Below, piece after piece: positions 5,433 to 5,523 of a DNA stretch of 5,523 nt. Source of the DNA: an uncultured Eubacteriales bacterium (GTDB lineage Bacteria; Bacillota; Clostridia; Christensenellales; UBA1242); the NCBI GenBank assembly GCA_900557585.1, contig USTJ01000056.1, positions 1 through 5,523 of the forward strand, written 5' to 3'. A program made the position numbers and the translations under genes. Positions within the stretch are counted from its first letter, which is position 1; each line of letters starts with the position of its first letter. The notes below the pieces were generated by a model. It was not told where the DNA came from. It ran no database searches and worked only from the letters and a program-made list of their open reading frames with translations.

Positions 5433-5523
5433 ACAATTTACCAATCAAATTTCTTTTTGTATCACAAAATTTCACGCTAATAACTAATGCAACTATAATC
5501 CCCACTACCATAAATAAAACACT
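5416..5523 (-). CDS. C-terminal 35 codons of an unidentified membrane protein (5' end outside window)
   Basis: The frame is open from the window edge to TAA at 5416-5418 and reads as coding: a hydrophobic segment VLFMVVGIIVALVISVKF (2-19), then a basic, polar tail CDTKRNLIGKLFGEKD. This looks like a last transmembrane helix with a cytoplasmic tail. The internal ATG (residue 5) has no SD site, so a separate 31-residue protein starting there is less likely than the end of a longer gene. It lies 33 nt upstream of tdk on the same strand with no terminator between, so the two may be partly cotranscribed. The family cannot be recognised from 35 residues. Confidence 0.55.
   Translation of the reverse strand, partial: SVLFMVVGIIVALVISVKFCDTKRNLIGKLFGEKD

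Noticed and set aside
5224..5487. Plus-strand 87-codon ORF at the right end
   Set aside because: It is antisense to the thymidine kinase N-terminus and to the partial upstream frame, with no SD site or recognisable domain.

Overview
The window is AT-rich bacterial DNA with short intergenic gaps, A-rich leaders, Shine-Dalgarno (SD) sites of the AGGAG/GGAG type, and U-tract hairpin terminators. Codon choice is strongly A/T-biased, every tryptophan checked is TGG, and the stops used are TAA or TAG. Together with the protein families present, this suggests a low-GC Bacillota-like organism, perhaps an uncultured anaerobe or fermenter. The sequence alone does not allow a finer placement.

Layout from left to right. 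Bases 1-715 (-) hold the first 238 codons of a PLP-dependent methionine gamma-lyase/'aluminum resistance protein' family enzyme, cut by the window edge. Bases 822-1493 (-) encode a six-helix membrane protein with a C-terminal leucine-zipper-like coiled coil; its own terminator (777-803) and promoter (1522-1551) make it a single-gene unit. Bases 1494-2057 are a regulatory region plus a broken gene. They contain palindromes between back-to-back promoters, then a small (+) membrane-protein gene (1670-1883) that reads through only if two single-base losses are restored, and its terminator (1894-1922). Bases 2058-4418 (+) encode a complete 786-residue phosphoketolase with its own extended -10 promoter. 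Bases 4419-4803 have no gene but hold a degenerate ~29-bp tandem repeat and a strong hairpin that can serve both converging transcripts. Bases 4804-5382 (-) encode a complete thymidine kinase. Bases 5416-5523 (-) are the last 35 codons of an unidentified protein with a membrane helix, which continues past the window.

The genes do not form an obvious pathway: amino-acid sulfur/PLP chemistry, central carbon cleavage to acetyl phosphate, thymidine salvage and unknown membrane proteins sit side by side, mostly as single-gene units with their own promoters. I see no mobile element, CRISPR array, tRNA or rRNA. I do not see convincing evidence of a new multi-gene system. The items most worth a second look are the zipper-tailed membrane protein, the frameshifted small membrane gene facing it across a palindrome-rich divergent promoter region, and the tandem repeat behind the phosphoketolase gene.
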